This document shows positions 7,091 to 15,535 of a stretch of 64,000 bases of DNA, piece by piece. The stretch's first letter is position 1. Each line of letters begins with the position of its first letter. Position numbers and translations under genes: made by a program. A model generated the notes under the pieces. It did not search any database, was not told the DNA's origin, and worked only from the letters and a program-made list of their open reading frames with translations. The stretch is taken from contig NZ_LAVA02000011.1 in the NCBI RefSeq assembly GCF_000974985.2, forward strand, positions 147,077 to 211,076. The letters are read 5' to 3'. Source of the stretch: Streptomyces mangrovisoli (GTDB lineage: Bacteria > Actinomycetota > Actinomycetes > Streptomycetales > Streptomycetaceae).

Positions 7091-8053
7091 ATGAGCACCG
7101 AACAGCACAAGATCGGCTCGGGCTACGGCGCCACGAGCACCGCCACCGAGGTCCTGGACGGCGTCGACCTGACCGGCAGGCTGGCGATCGTCACCGGCGG
7201 CTACTCCGGGCTCGGCCTGGAGACCACCCGCGCGCTGGCCGGAGCCGGTGCCCGGGTCGTCGTCCCCGCCCGGCGCGCCGCCGCGGCGCGCACGGCGCTG
7301 GAGGGCCTGCCCGGCGTCGAGGTGGACGAGATGGACCTCGGCGAACTGGACAGCGTGCGCGGCTTCGCCGAACGCTTCCTCGCCTCCGGCCGCACCGTGG
7401 ACATCCTGATCGGCAGTGCCGGGATCATGGCCTGCCCGGAGACCCGGGTGGGGCCCGGCTGGGAGGCCCAGTTCGCCACCAACCACCTCGGGCACTACGC
7501 CCTCGTCAACCGCCTCTGGCCGGCGATCGAGCCCGGCGGCGCCCGCGTGGTCTCGGTGTCCTCGCGCGCCCACCACTTCTCCGGCATCCGCTGGGACGAC
7601 GTCGACTGGCGCCAGGGCTACGACAAGTGGCTCGCCTACGGCCAGGCGAAGACGGCCAACGCCCTGTTCGCGGTGCATCTCGACGCGCTCGCCCGCGACA
7701 CCGGGGTGCGCGCCTTCTCGCTGCACCCGGGCGGCATCCTCACCCCGCTCCAACGGCACCTCGACCGCACGGAGATGATCGAGCGCGGCTGGATCGACGA
7801 GAGCGGCACCGTGCTCAACCCCGGGGCGTTCAAGACCCCCGAGCAGGGTGCGGCCACCCAGGTCTGGGCGGCGACCTCGCACCGGCTCGACGGGATGGGC
7901 GGGGTGTACCTGGAGGACTGCGACATCGCCGAGCCCGCCGCCGGGGAGGAGGCACCCGGCGGGGTGAAGGACTGGGCGGCCGACCCGGAGCAGGCGGCCC
8001 GGCTGTGGGAGCTGTCGGCGGAACGCACCGGCCTGGACGCGCTCTCCCGCTGA
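7091..8053 (+). CDS. Short-chain dehydrogenase/reductase
   Basis: A 320-residue classical SDR of the retinol-dehydrogenase-like type. It has a cofactor loop (TGGYSGLGLETTRAL), an NxxG-type segment (ATNHLGHYALV), a catalytic serine (VVSVSSRAHHF), the active-site YGQAK tyrosine/lysine pair, and a C-terminal HPGGILTPL. An NAD(P)-dependent oxidoreductase is certain; the substrate is unknown. The ATG at 7091 starts 7 bases after the -10 of a MerR-like promoter, so the gene is probably induced by a MerR-family sensor encoded elsewhere. It is convergent with an alpha/beta hydrolase; only 9 bases separate the two stops and a hairpin covers both. Confidence 0.9.
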   Translation: MSTEQHKIGSGYGATSTATEVLDGVDLTGRLAIVTGGYSGLGLETTRALAGAGARVVVPARRAAAARTALEGLPGVEVDEMDLGELDSVRGFAERFLASGRTVDILIGSAGIMACPETRVGPGWEAQFATNHLGHYALVNRLWPAIEPGGARVVSVSSRAHHFSGIRWDDVDWRQGYDKWLAYGQAKTANALFAVHLDALARDTGVRAFSLHPGGILTPLQRHLDRTEMIERGWIDESGTVLNPGAFKTPEQGAATQVWAATSHRLDGMGGVYLEDCDIAEPAAGEEAPGGVKDWAADPEQAARLWELSAERTGLDALSR

Positions 8054-8067
8054 CCCGCCCGGTCAGC
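8049..8067. terminator. Hairpin spanning both stop codons of convergent genes
   Basis: GCTGACC (8049-8055), a five-base loop, then GGTCAGC (8061-8067). The plus-strand TGA and the minus-strand TGA both lie in the stem, so the same hairpin could end transcription from either side. Confidence 0.55.
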
Positions 8068-8905
8068 CGGGCCCCAGGACGAACTCCCGCAGATCCGCGG
8101 TGAGCCGGGCGGCGTGGGTGACGAACAGGCCGTGCGCGGCGTTGTCGTAGACCTTGAGGGTGCCCTCCGGCGCGAGGGCGGCGGCGCGGCGGCCGGTCAG
8201 CTCCAGCGGGGCGGAGACGTCGTGCGTGCCGTGCACGACGAGCACCGGCAGTTCGGTCTTGGCCAGTTCGTCCGAGACGTCGAGTCCGGCGATCATCCGC
8301 TGCACCGCGCTCGACGCGCGGGCCGTGGCGACCATGCAACCGGCGCTGACGTGGCGGACGTAGGCCGGGGAGACCTCGTTGCCGGGCAGGTGGAGGCCGA
8401 AGAAGTCCCCCACCGCCTGGGGGTCGTCGAAGAAGGCCGCGCGGTCGCGCAGGAAGGTGTCGGTGGCGGCCCGCATGACCTCGGGGTCCCAGCCGTCGGG
8501 GTTGTTCTCGCAGCGGGCCGGTCCGGGCGCGATGCCCGCGACCAGGGCGATGCGGGCCACCCGCCCGGCGCCGTGCCGGGTCAGGCAGCGCACGATCTCC
8601 GCGCTGCCGACCGAGTGCCCGATCAGCGTGGCCGCGCGCAGGCCGAGGTGGTCGAGGAGGGCCTGCAGGTCGTCGGCGAGGGTGTCGAGGTCGTAGCCGC
8701 CCCACACGTCGTCGGAGCGGCCGTGCCCGCGCCGGTCGAGGCCGACGCAGCGGACGCCGTCCTCGGCCAGCGGGAGCATCTGGAACTCCCACATGTCGGT
8801 CGCGAGGTAGGCGCTGTTGACGAACACGGCCACGGGGCCGTCGGTGGGGCCGTAGTCGACGTAGTGCAGGCGGGTGCCGTCGACGGGGCTCGCGAAGTAC
8901 GGCAT
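8063..8905 (-). CDS. Alpha/beta hydrolase
   Basis: A 280-residue alpha/beta-fold hydrolase. Visible landmarks are DRRGHGRSD, the nucleophile elbow GHSVGS, the acid region VVHGTHDVSAP and the catalytic histidine NAAHGLF, a complete Ser-Asp-His triad. The overall pattern is that of non-haem chloroperoxidase/esterase-like enzymes; the substrate cannot be inferred. The start is fixed by a very good Shine-Dalgarno (CAGGAGGA) 6-7 bases before the ATG at 8905. A three-copy dyad-containing tandem repeat at 9059-9133 lies about 155 bases upstream and may regulate it. Confidence 0.88.
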   Translation of the reverse strand: MPYFASPVDGTRLHYVDYGPTDGPVAVFVNSAYLATDMWEFQMLPLAEDGVRCVGLDRRGHGRSDDVWGGYDLDTLADDLQALLDHLGLRAATLIGHSVGSAEIVRCLTRHGAGRVARIALVAGIAPGPARCENNPDGWDPEVMRAATDTFLRDRAAFFDDPQAVGDFFGLHLPGNEVSPAYVRHVSAGCMVATARASSAVQRMIAGLDVSDELAKTELPVLVVHGTHDVSAPLELTGRRAAALAPEGTLKVYDNAAHGLFVTHAARLTADLREFVLGPG

Positions 8906-9058
8906 GGACGTCCTCCTGAGGGCTCGGGACGACGGCGGAACGCCGGGTGACGGCGGTCTCGTGGAGCCGGTGGTCCCGCGGTGGCGGCCGGCCCCGTGAC
9001 GAGGGCCGGTCCCGCCTTGACGCCTCCCATGCTGGCGCCGGGGCGCGCCCGCGGTCGA

Positions 9059-9133
9059 TTACCTCCGAGGTAGTGGCGTGCGGTTGCCTTCGAGGAAGTG
9101 GCGTCCGGTTGCCTCCGGGGCAGTGGCGTCCGG
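9059..9133 (+). repeat. Three-copy 25-base tandem repeat with internal dyads
   Basis: Units 9059-9083, 9084-9108 and 9109-9133. Each contains a degenerate dyad around a central C (TACCTC-C-GAGGTA in unit 1, with weaker versions in units 2 and 3) followed by AGTGGCGT. Tandem half-sites of this type suggest repeated operator sites, perhaps for the hydrolase at 8905. Confidence 0.7.
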
Positions 9134-9227
9134 TGCGGCGGCTCGCGGGGGACGGGGACGGCGCCGTATCCGCGGGCGGACGGCCGGGCGGGCCGTGGGT
9201 GAGCCGGACCGGGGTGCGGGGCCCGCA

Positions 9228-9308
9228 CCCGGATGGTGTCGGTGTGGACCGGGACCACCCCCGGGTGTCGGTGTGGGCGGGGACCGCCCCCGGGTGTCGG
9301 TGTGGGCC
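9228..9308 (+). repeat. Three-copy 29-30 base tandem repeat
   Basis: The 12-base core GTGTCGGTGTGG recurs at 9236, 9266 and 9295 with a C-rich linker between copies. No open function is apparent. Confidence 0.65.
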
Positions 9309-9434
9309 GACTGCCGCGCCCCCGAGCCGCGGCACCCGGCCCACCCGGTCATGGGCCCCCGCCGCCCCACCGGGACCACCCGTCACCACGAGTCACGGCG
9401 TGGTGGCCACGGGTACGGGGCGAACCGGGGACGG

Positions 9435-10724
9435 TCAGTAGGGCGCCCGCTCCTGGAGGGCCGTGCGCCAAGCCGGTTCCGGGCTCTGCGGGGTGGGCTC
9501 CGGGCGGCGCCCGCCCCGGGCGAAGAAGTCCGCGAGGGGCAGGATCGCGGCGCCCACGGTGACCGCGTCGGGCCCGAGCCGGCCGAGCTCTATCGTCACC
9601 TTGTCCGCCGGATGGCGCAGCGCGTACGCCGTCGCGTGGCGCCGTACCGCGGGCAGGAAGCGGGAACCGAGCTGCAGGCCCGCCCAGCCGCCGATGAGGA
9701 TGCGCTCGGGCTGGAAGAGGTTGATGAGGTCGGAGAGGCCGGCGCCGAGGTACTCGGCGGTCTCCTCCAGGACGGCCAGCGCGACCGGGTCGGCGGCGGT
9801 GCCGTCGGTGGGGTAGGCGGCGGCCAGCATCGCGGTGAGCGCGGTCTCCTCGTCGGCGCCCTGCGGCGGACGTCCGCCCTCCTCGCGCCAGCGCTCCAGC
9901 AGGGACTCCGCGCCCGCGTACGCCTCCAGGCAGCCCAGCGCGCCGCAGCGGCAGCGGCGGCCGCGCACCCGCACGGTCAGATGCCCCCACTCGACGGCCC
10001 GCCCGTGCTCCACCTCCGGGGTGACCAGGCAGGCGCCGACGCCGGAGCCGAAGAGCACGACGACGGCGTTGCGGGCGCCGCGGCCCGCGCCGAACCACAT
10101 CTCGGCCTGGCCGAGCGTCTTGGCACCGTTGTCGATGAAGTACGGCACGCTGTCCGGCAGCCGGGAGTCCGAGCGCAGCAGGGACTCCAGCGGGACCGCG
10201 CCCCAGCCGATGGTCTGGCCGTGCACGACGGTGCCGCGGTCGGCGGTGTGCTCGACGATGCCGGGCACGCCCACGCCGACGCCGAGCAGCCGCTCGGCCG
10301 GGATGCGGGCGGCGGCCAGCACCTCGGCCATGCCGTCGCGGATATGGCCGGTGATGACGTCGACGTCGTAGCGCTGGTGCTCCAACGGGCGCTCGGCGCG
10401 GGCCAGTTCGGTCAGGGTGAGGTCGAACAGCTCGACCCGCACCCGGGTCTCGCCGACGTCCACGCCGATCATGTGGCCGCTGTGCGGTGCCACGCGCAGC
10501 AGGGTGCGCGGGCGCCCGCCGTCCGAGTCGACGCTGCCGGCCTCCTCGACCAGCCCGTCCGCGATCAGGTCGGCGACGACATTGCTCACCGAGCCGGAGC
10601 TCAGGCCCGTGGCCGGGCCCAGCTCGAACCGGCTGAGGGGTCCGTCGAAGTACAGCCGTTGCAGCACGGCCGTGCGATTGGCCCGCCTGAGGTCGCGTAC
10701 CGTGCGCCCGTTCCGCCCCGCCAT
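9435..10724 (-). CDS. ROK-family transcriptional repressor
   Basis: A 429-residue ROK regulator. The N-terminal winged helix-turn-helix (about 10-75; LSRFELGPATGLSSGSVSNV) is followed by the sugar-kinase-like ROK domain (IGVDVGETRVRVELFD) and a zinc cluster (RCRCGALGCLEAYAG). ROK repressors sense sugars or sugar phosphates, and no transporter lies adjacent, so the ligand is unknown. ATG 10724 follows GAAGGGAGCC; an upstream in-frame start at 10787 has no ribosome-binding site. A 21-base inverted repeat at 10799-10819, 75 bases upstream, is a likely operator for autoregulation and possibly for the divergent NACHT gene. Confidence 0.9.
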   Translation of the reverse strand: MAGRNGRTVRDLRRANRTAVLQRLYFDGPLSRFELGPATGLSSGSVSNVVADLIADGLVEEAGSVDSDGGRPRTLLRVAPHSGHMIGVDVGETRVRVELFDLTLTELARAERPLEHQRYDVDVITGHIRDGMAEVLAAARIPAERLLGVGVGVPGIVEHTADRGTVVHGQTIGWGAVPLESLLRSDSRLPDSVPYFIDNGAKTLGQAEMWFGAGRGARNAVVVLFGSGVGACLVTPEVEHGRAVEWGHLTVRVRGRRCRCGALGCLEAYAGAESLLERWREEGGRPPQGADEETALTAMLAAAYPTDGTAADPVALAVLEETAEYLGAGLSDLINLFQPERILIGGWAGLQLGSRFLPAVRRHATAYALRHPADKVTIELGRLGPDAVTVGAAILPLADFFARGGRRPEPTPQSPEPAWRTALQERAPY

Positions 10725-11077
10725 GTGGCTCCCTTCGAACCCTTTCCGACCTGCAACATACCTCTGCGGGCGGCTTCGGCGCGACATTCCTCCAACCCTT
10801 AGTTCACGTTATGAGCTAAGTAGGTGGCGGCTATGAGGCCCGCGACCGGCCCACCGCGTGCGCCGGGCCGTCCGGCGCGGCGGCCGGCTGCGGCCACCCG
10901 CGTGGAACCGCGCCCGCGGAGCCCGCTCCCGGGAGTCCTCCACCATGCCCCGCCCTCCCCTGCCGCTCCGCCGCGCGGGAGCCTACCGGGTTGTTTTGGT
11001 GAAAGAGCCACTTCAAGTGATGTGCACGGGTATGACGTTGCTGACCGAATACGGGCCGGGCCGTCGAAGGGGAGCAG
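10725..11077. other. 353-base divergent spacer between ROK and NACHT genes
   Basis: No gene is supported. It holds the ROK-type operator candidate (10799-10819), a small CACTT-C-AAGTG dyad (11009-11019), and the NACHT ribosome-binding site AAGGGGAGC just before 11078. Confidence 0.55.
10799..10819. promoter_or_regulatory. ROK operator candidate
   Basis: TTAGTTCA-CGTTA-TGAGCTAA has 8-base arms with one mismatch around a 5-base centre. AT-rich TTAG/CTAA ends stand out sharply in this G+C-rich DNA and resemble ROK-family operators. Position is 75 bases upstream of the ROK start and 259 bases upstream of the NACHT start. Confidence 0.6.
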
Positions 11078-14000
11078 ATGGCGGGCAGGGCGTTACGACT
11101 CGTGCCGCGGGCGGGGCTGCTCGCGCTCGGCACCCTGGTGCCCGGCGCGGCGGGCATCACCTACCGCTCCGCGGTGGCCCGCCACCCGGTCCTCACCGTC
11201 GGGGCCCTGCTGGTCTGGGAGGCGCTGCTGCTCGGTGCCGCGTTCACGGGCAAGGTCTTCGGGGACCTGGAGAAGCGGTGGGTCGGGCGCACCGCGGAGG
11301 CCCTCGACCGGCGCCTGCTCTGGCGTGCCTCGCACCGCGTGTACCTGCGCCAACTGCGGGCCAACGTCCAGGACATGGAGACCGTGGGCATCGCCACACA
11401 GGGCGAGTTCGTGCTCCGGATGCGCCAGGTGTACGTCGACGTCGGCCTGACCCCGCAGACGCCGCACGCGGCCGCGCGGGAGCCGTATCTGGGCACGGTC
11501 CCCGGTGGTCGCACGGCGGCCGGCGCGGGGCGCAGACGCAGCCTGGAGTCCGTGCTGGGGGACGCCGAACAGGAGGGCGCCGCGCGGCTGTTCGCCCTGA
11601 TCGGCGGACCCGGATCCGGCAAGACGACGCTCGCCCGCGGCACGGCGCTGCGGCTGTGCGAGAGACAATGGCCTTCGCGGCGAGGGCGGTTGCCGGTCCT
11701 GCTGTACCTGCGCGACCACGCCAGGGCACTGCTCGCCGAAGACCCGCCGGGGCTGGGGGCGGTGGCGTGCCAGGCGACCTGGCTGCGCGAGAAGGTCCCC
11801 CCGGGCTGGCTGGAGCGGCAGCTCGAACGGGGCCGCTGCCTGGTCCTGTTGGACGGTCTCGACGAGGTCGCCGATCCGGCCGAGCGGGGCCGCGTGGTGG
11901 CGTGGGTGGAACAGCAGCGGGCCCGGCACCCCGAGAACATCTTCCTGGTGACCTCCCGGCCGCACGGCTACCAGTCGAAGCCGCTGACCGGCGCGGAGGT
12001 GCTCCAGGTGCAGCGCTTCACCCCGGAGCAGGTCGAACGGTTCCTGCACCAGTGGTCGTACGCCGTGGAGTGCCGGGCGCGGGCCGAGACCGGCCGTGAG
12101 GTGCGGGCGATCGCGGACCGTCAGGCGGCGGACCTGATGACCCGGCTGCGGACCCGGCCCGCGCTGTACGACCTCTCGGCGAACCCCCTGCTGCTGACGA
12201 TGACGGCGAACGTGCACCGCTACCGCGGCGCGCTGCCGGGCAGCCGCGCGGAGCTGTACGCCGAGATGTGCGACGTACTGCTGCACCGGCGGGCGGAGGC
12301 GCGCGGGCTGAGCGACGCGACCGGTCTGGAGGGGCGGCACAAGCGGCACGTGGTGCAGCGGCTCGCGCTCGCGATGATGAAGGGCCGGGCCCGGGACTGG
12401 CCGCTGGCCAGGGCGGCTCGCGCGATACAGACGGCGCTGCGGGAGGTGCCCGGCGCCGTGACCCCCGAGGTGTTCCTCGACGAGGCCCGAAAGAGCGGGC
12501 TGCTCGTGGAGCGGGAACAGGGCGTGTACGGCTTCGCCCACCTGACCCTTCAGGAGTACCTCGCGGCCGCCCAGTTGGGGACCTCCCGGACCGGGAAGCG
12601 GTCGCTGGCGGCGACCGTGGACGACCCGTGGTGGCGGGAGACCATCCTGCTGTGGGCCGCCGACAACGACGCGACGGCGATCGTCGACGCCTGCTACCGG
12701 TCGGGCTCCATCCAGACCCTGGCGCTGGCCTTCGACTGCGTCGACCAGGCCAGGACCGTCGCGCCCGAGACCCGCGAGCGGCTGGAGTCCCTGCTGACAC
12801 CGTCCGGCTCCGCCACGGACCCGGCCCTGCGGGCGCTCACGGCGGGCATCCTGGCGACCCGGTCGCTGCGGGAGGTCGTGACGCTGGACGAGAACACGGT
12901 GCTGTGCGCGAATCCGGTGTCCGCGACGCTGTACGAGCTGTTCGTCCGGACGGAGGAGGCGCGCGGCCTGCATCACCCGCCCGCCGCCCGGCGGACCTCG
13001 GACGGTGACGGACCCGCGGTGGGGATGGAGGGCGAGGACGCGGAACGGTTCGTGGAGTGGCTTCGTGGGGTGACGGGCGACTCTTCCCATCGCCTGCCGA
13101 CTACGGCGGAGTTGACGGGCTACGCCCATCCCGCCGCCGGGTCCCACACCGTGTGGACGAGCGACGACGGGGGCGTGCGGCTGCACCGAACCCCGGGGGT
13201 GGCCTGGCCGTACGCTGCCGACAGCAGCCTGGAGGTGCGGATCCCCGCCGAACTCGCGGAACACGACCTCTATCTGTGTCTGCTGAGCATGCAGCAGAGG
13301 TACCGCGTGGTGATCGGCGACTGGGCGCACGCCTTCTCGCGGGCCTTGGCCCCCGACCGGCCTTCCCCACCCGTGGCCCAGCTCGTACCCGTCGTCGCCC
13401 TGGCACGGGAACTCGCCCGCGCGCAGGAGTGGATCACCGACTCCAGGCCCCAGGACGCCACCTGGTCGGTCCTCGCGGATCGCATCGCCCGACTCCAGAA
13501 GTGCATGGGCCCCGACGTCGACTACCTTCCCACCGTCCACCTCATGCAGGACGCCGGCGGCCCTCGGGACGCGTCCTTCCGGCTCAACCTGGAAGAGCTG
13601 CTGGACGACCACCTCGGACAGGTCGTCGTCGAGGCTCAAGAACTCGGGCTCGATCCGGCTGCCGACACATCGGTCGTGCAGCTGACCTCCGTGCTCACCG
13701 ATTGCCTCGCGCAGATCCCTGCCCCCACCGAGTGGCAGTTCCTCCGACCGTCCGAGGAGTCGCGGTCACTCGTCCAGGCTCTGGTCATGAACGGCCTCGT
13801 GTCCGACGCCCCGGCTCCGAGATCCGCCTCCGAGCAGCTCGACTTCGCCCTCGATCTGGGCCTGCGCTACAGCCCCACACATATGCGCATCCTGCCCACG
13901 GCCCTCGATGCGCTGTTCGCCGGCTGGTCCCCTCCCGCCAAGCCCATGGACGTCCTGCCGGACCTCACCCGCGTCGCGGCACGAGCCCGTCAGGCTCACT

Positions 14001-14341
14001 CCGGGACGGGCCTTGTCCCCGTCCCCGAGAACGCTGCGGCGGCCTTGCGGGGCGCTCGTTACGCGATGCCGGGCACGTCCCGGCTGGGCCTCCTCATGGG
14101 CGACCTGACCGAGGTGCTCACCGACCTGTCCGAGCGCCGCTCACCGATGGACCGGCGGTCCCTTGCGCTGGTCCGGTTCGCACTGATCGCGGCCTTGATC
14201 GAGATCCACGAGGAACAGCCGCTCGGCACGGCGGGCGTTCTCGTCCACATGGCGTTGCAGCACGTCGCCGCCCACCACCCCGTCACCGCGACACTGCCCC
14301 AGGCCAACCAGATCCTCCTGATCGCCCGCTCCGAACCCTAG
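11078..14341 (+). CDS. Membrane-anchored NACHT NTPase with degenerate FGE-like region
   Basis: A 1087-residue STAND/NACHT-type NTPase. Residues about 14-58 form two hydrophobic helices, predicting a membrane anchor. A linker follows to about 165, then the NTPase: Walker A GGPGSGKTT (176-184), Walker B CLVLLDGLDEVAD (254-266), sensor-like LVTSRPHGY (290-298) and the NACHT-associated winged-helix signature FAHLTLQEYLAA. About residues 600-700 resemble a decayed formylglycine-generating-enzyme (SUMF1) fold, with AVGMEGEDAERFVEWL and HRLPTTAEL. Residues 700-1087 are helical and unrecognised. Bacterial NACHT proteins include anti-phage NLR-like sensors and regulators, so a defence or signalling role is inferred, not shown. 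RBS AAGGGGAGC supports ATG 11078. It stands alone, with no adjacent toxin or nuclease. Confidence 0.88.
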   Translation: MAGRALRLVPRAGLLALGTLVPGAAGITYRSAVARHPVLTVGALLVWEALLLGAAFTGKVFGDLEKRWVGRTAEALDRRLLWRASHRVYLRQLRANVQDMETVGIATQGEFVLRMRQVYVDVGLTPQTPHAAAREPYLGTVPGGRTAAGAGRRRSLESVLGDAEQEGAARLFALIGGPGSGKTTLARGTALRLCERQWPSRRGRLPVLLYLRDHARALLAEDPPGLGAVACQATWLREKVPPGWLERQLERGRCLVLLDGLDEVADPAERGRVVAWVEQQRARHPENIFLVTSRPHGYQSKPLTGAEVLQVQRFTPEQVERFLHQWSYAVECRARAETGREVRAIADRQAADLMTRLRTRPALYDLSANPLLLTMTANVHRYRGALPGSRAELYAEMCDVLLHRRAEARGLSDATGLEGRHKRHVVQRLALAMMKGRARDWPLARAARAIQTALREVPGAVTPEVFLDEARKSGLLVEREQGVYGFAHLTLQEYLAAAQLGTSRTGKRSLAATVDDPWWRETILLWAADNDATAIVDACYRSGSIQTLALAFDCVDQARTVAPETRERLESLLTPSGSATDPALRALTAGILATRSLREVVTLDENTVLCANPVSATLYELFVRTEEARGLHHPPAARRTSDGDGPAVGMEGEDAERFVEWLRGVTGDSSHRLPTTAELTGYAHPAAGSHTVWTSDDGGVRLHRTPGVAWPYAADSSLEVRIPAELAEHDLYLCLLSMQQRYRVVIGDWAHAFSRALAPDRPSPPVAQLVPVVALARELARAQEWITDSRPQDATWSVLADRIARLQKCMGPDVDYLPTVHLMQDAGGPRDASFRLNLEELLDDHLGQVVVEAQELGLDPAADTSVVQLTSVLTDCLAQIPAPTEWQFLRPSEESRSLVQALVMNGLVSDAPAPRSASEQLDFALDLGLRYSPTHMRILPTALDALFAGWSPPAKPMDVLPDLTRVAARARQAHSGTGLVPVPENAAAALRGARYAMPGTSRLGLLMGDLTEVLTDLSERRSPMDRRSLALVRFALIAALIEIHEEQPLGTAGVLVHMALQHVAAHHPVTATLPQANQILLIARSEP

Positions 14342-14362
14342 AACCCGCCCGGCAGGGCCCCG

Positions 14363-14788
14363 TCACCGGTTGGGATCCGCCCCGCTGATGTCCGACAGCA
14401 CCGTGTGCTCCTCGTGCAGGGTCGCCAGGTCGCCGAGGCTGATCACGCCGACGGGGGCGCCGCCGTGTTCCACCACCGGCAGGCGCCGTACGGCGTACTG
14501 GCGCATCAACTCGACGGCGTGGTCGGTCGTGTCGTCCGGGGTCACCGTCACCACCGGCGGCCGGGTGCACAGCGAGCCGACCGGCGTGGTGTGCGGGTCG
14601 CGGCCCTCGGCGATGCCGCGGACCACGATGTCCCGGTCGGTGAGGACGCCGAAGAGGTCGACGTCGTACGCCACCAGCACGTCGCCGACGTCGTGTTCGC
14701 GCATCACGCGTGCCGCCCGTTCCAGCGAGGTCATCGGCTCGACGGCCTCCGCGCCGGGGGTCATCACGTCACGTATCAGCCGGGTCAT
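14363..14788 (-). CDS. CBS-domain pair protein
   Basis: A 141-residue protein made of two CBS motifs. The first carries VMTPGAEAVEPMTSLERAAR...FGVLTDRDIVVR, the second PVVTVTPDDTTDHAVELMR...VGVISLGDLA. Bateman modules bind adenosine nucleotides or S-adenosyl compounds and act as energy or redox sensors. Free-standing CBS proteins of this size are common in actinomycetes, where they interact with dehydrogenases or kinases; the partner here is unknown. ATG 14788 follows GGGAGGTG at good spacing. It is convergent with the NACHT gene (21 bases apart) and lies downstream of the hydrolase gene on the same strand. Confidence 0.88.
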   Translation of the reverse strand: MTRLIRDVMTPGAEAVEPMTSLERAARVMREHDVGDVLVAYDVDLFGVLTDRDIVVRGIAEGRDPHTTPVGSLCTRPPVVTVTPDDTTDHAVELMRQYAVRRLPVVEHGGAPVGVISLGDLATLHEEHTVLSDISGADPNR

Positions 14789-14857
14789 GGGGCACCTCCC
14801 GCATCGCAACCTTGGCTCTGTCCGGGTCCGGTCGGGTCCGGTTCGTCCGGTCACCGC

Positions 14858-15535
14858 TCAGGGCGACTCGCGCCCCGCGTCCAGGCGTTCGTCGCACCAC
14901 CGGACGGTCATCGCCACCGCCCGGTTCACCACCTCCGGCTCGTCGAAGTGATGGGTGGCGCCGGGCACGACCTGCACGGCGTGCGGCGCGCCGAGGTGCT
15001 GCGCCGCGTCCTCGGTCAGCTTCTGCGCCTGCGGGTCCCGGTCGCCCGCGATCAGCAGCACCGGCACCCGCACCCGGCGCAGCGCCTCGGTCGCGAGGTC
15101 CGGGCGGCCGCCCCAGGTCACGGCGGTGAGCACCAGGTCGGGCAGTTCGGCGGCGGCCTCCAGCACGGCCGCGGCCTCGCTTCCGGCGCCGAGCAGGACG
15201 AGCGGCAGCGACCGTACGCCCGGCTGGATGTTCAGCCAGTCCACCCCGGCGACCGTGCGGCGGCCCAGCCGGTAGACGTCGAAGCGCTGTTCGCCGGCGG
15301 CCGTCAGGACGTCGTCGCGGTCCTCCCGCTCGCTGAGCAGATCGAGGGCGAGCGTCGCGAAGCCCGCGCCGTTGAGCTCGGCGGCCATGGCCCGGCTGCG
15401 CGCCCCGTGCCGGGTGTCGCTGATTCCGTGCGCGCACAGGACGACCGCGCGCGCTCCGTCCGGGACGACGAGATCGCCGCCGAGCGTCACGTGGTCCGCG
15501 GGCACCGACACCATCTCGGAGATCATGCGCTTCAC
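14858..15535 (-). CDS. Dienelactone-hydrolase-like alpha/beta hydrolase
   Basis: A 225-residue alpha/beta hydrolase starting with a GGDLVVPDGARAVVLCAHGI strand and oxyanion region. The elbow VLLGAGSEAAAV has serine in a GxGS-E context that is not a clean GxSxG, and the late segment LIAGDRDPQAQ and ATHHFDE supply acid and histidine. Such proteins occur next to universal-stress or phosphoribosyltransferase modules in Streptomyces; catalytic activity needs testing because the elbow is unusual. GTG 15535 follows GAGGGAACAG; an ATG nine bases downstream (15526) is the alternative. It runs towards the CBS gene, 69 bases away, and the two may be co-transcribed. Confidence 0.8.
   Translation of the reverse strand: MKRMISEMVSVPADHVTLGGDLVVPDGARAVVLCAHGISDTRHGARSRAMAAELNGAGFATLALDLLSEREDRDDVLTAAGEQRFDVYRLGRRTVAGVDWLNIQPGVRSLPLVLLGAGSEAAAVLEAAAELPDLVLTAVTWGGRPDLATEALRRVRVPVLLIAGDRDPQAQKLTEDAAQHLGAPHAVQVVPGATHHFDEPEVVNRAVAMTVRWCDERLDAGRESP

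Larger units (their letters stand above)
8906..9434. other. 529-base gene-free region with two tandem-repeat arrays
   Basis: All reading frames here lack a ribosome-binding site and look like products of base composition. The region holds a 25-base repeat (9059-9133) and a 29-30 base repeat (9228-9308). The promoter of the minus-strand hydrolase must lie near 8906-9050. Confidence 0.6.

Noticed and set aside
9059..9308. Tandem repeats considered as a CRISPR array
   Set aside because: The units are directly abutting without unique spacers of constant length and no cas gene is present. The other arrays in the window fail for the same reason.
11093..13639. Very long open frame antisense to the NACHT gene
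   Set aside because: Composition-driven shadow: no ribosome-binding site, low-complexity Arg/Gly/Pro/Ala content, and the sense frame has clear NACHT motifs. The same applies to other long opposite-strand frames, for example 20569-22347 and 59833-62508.
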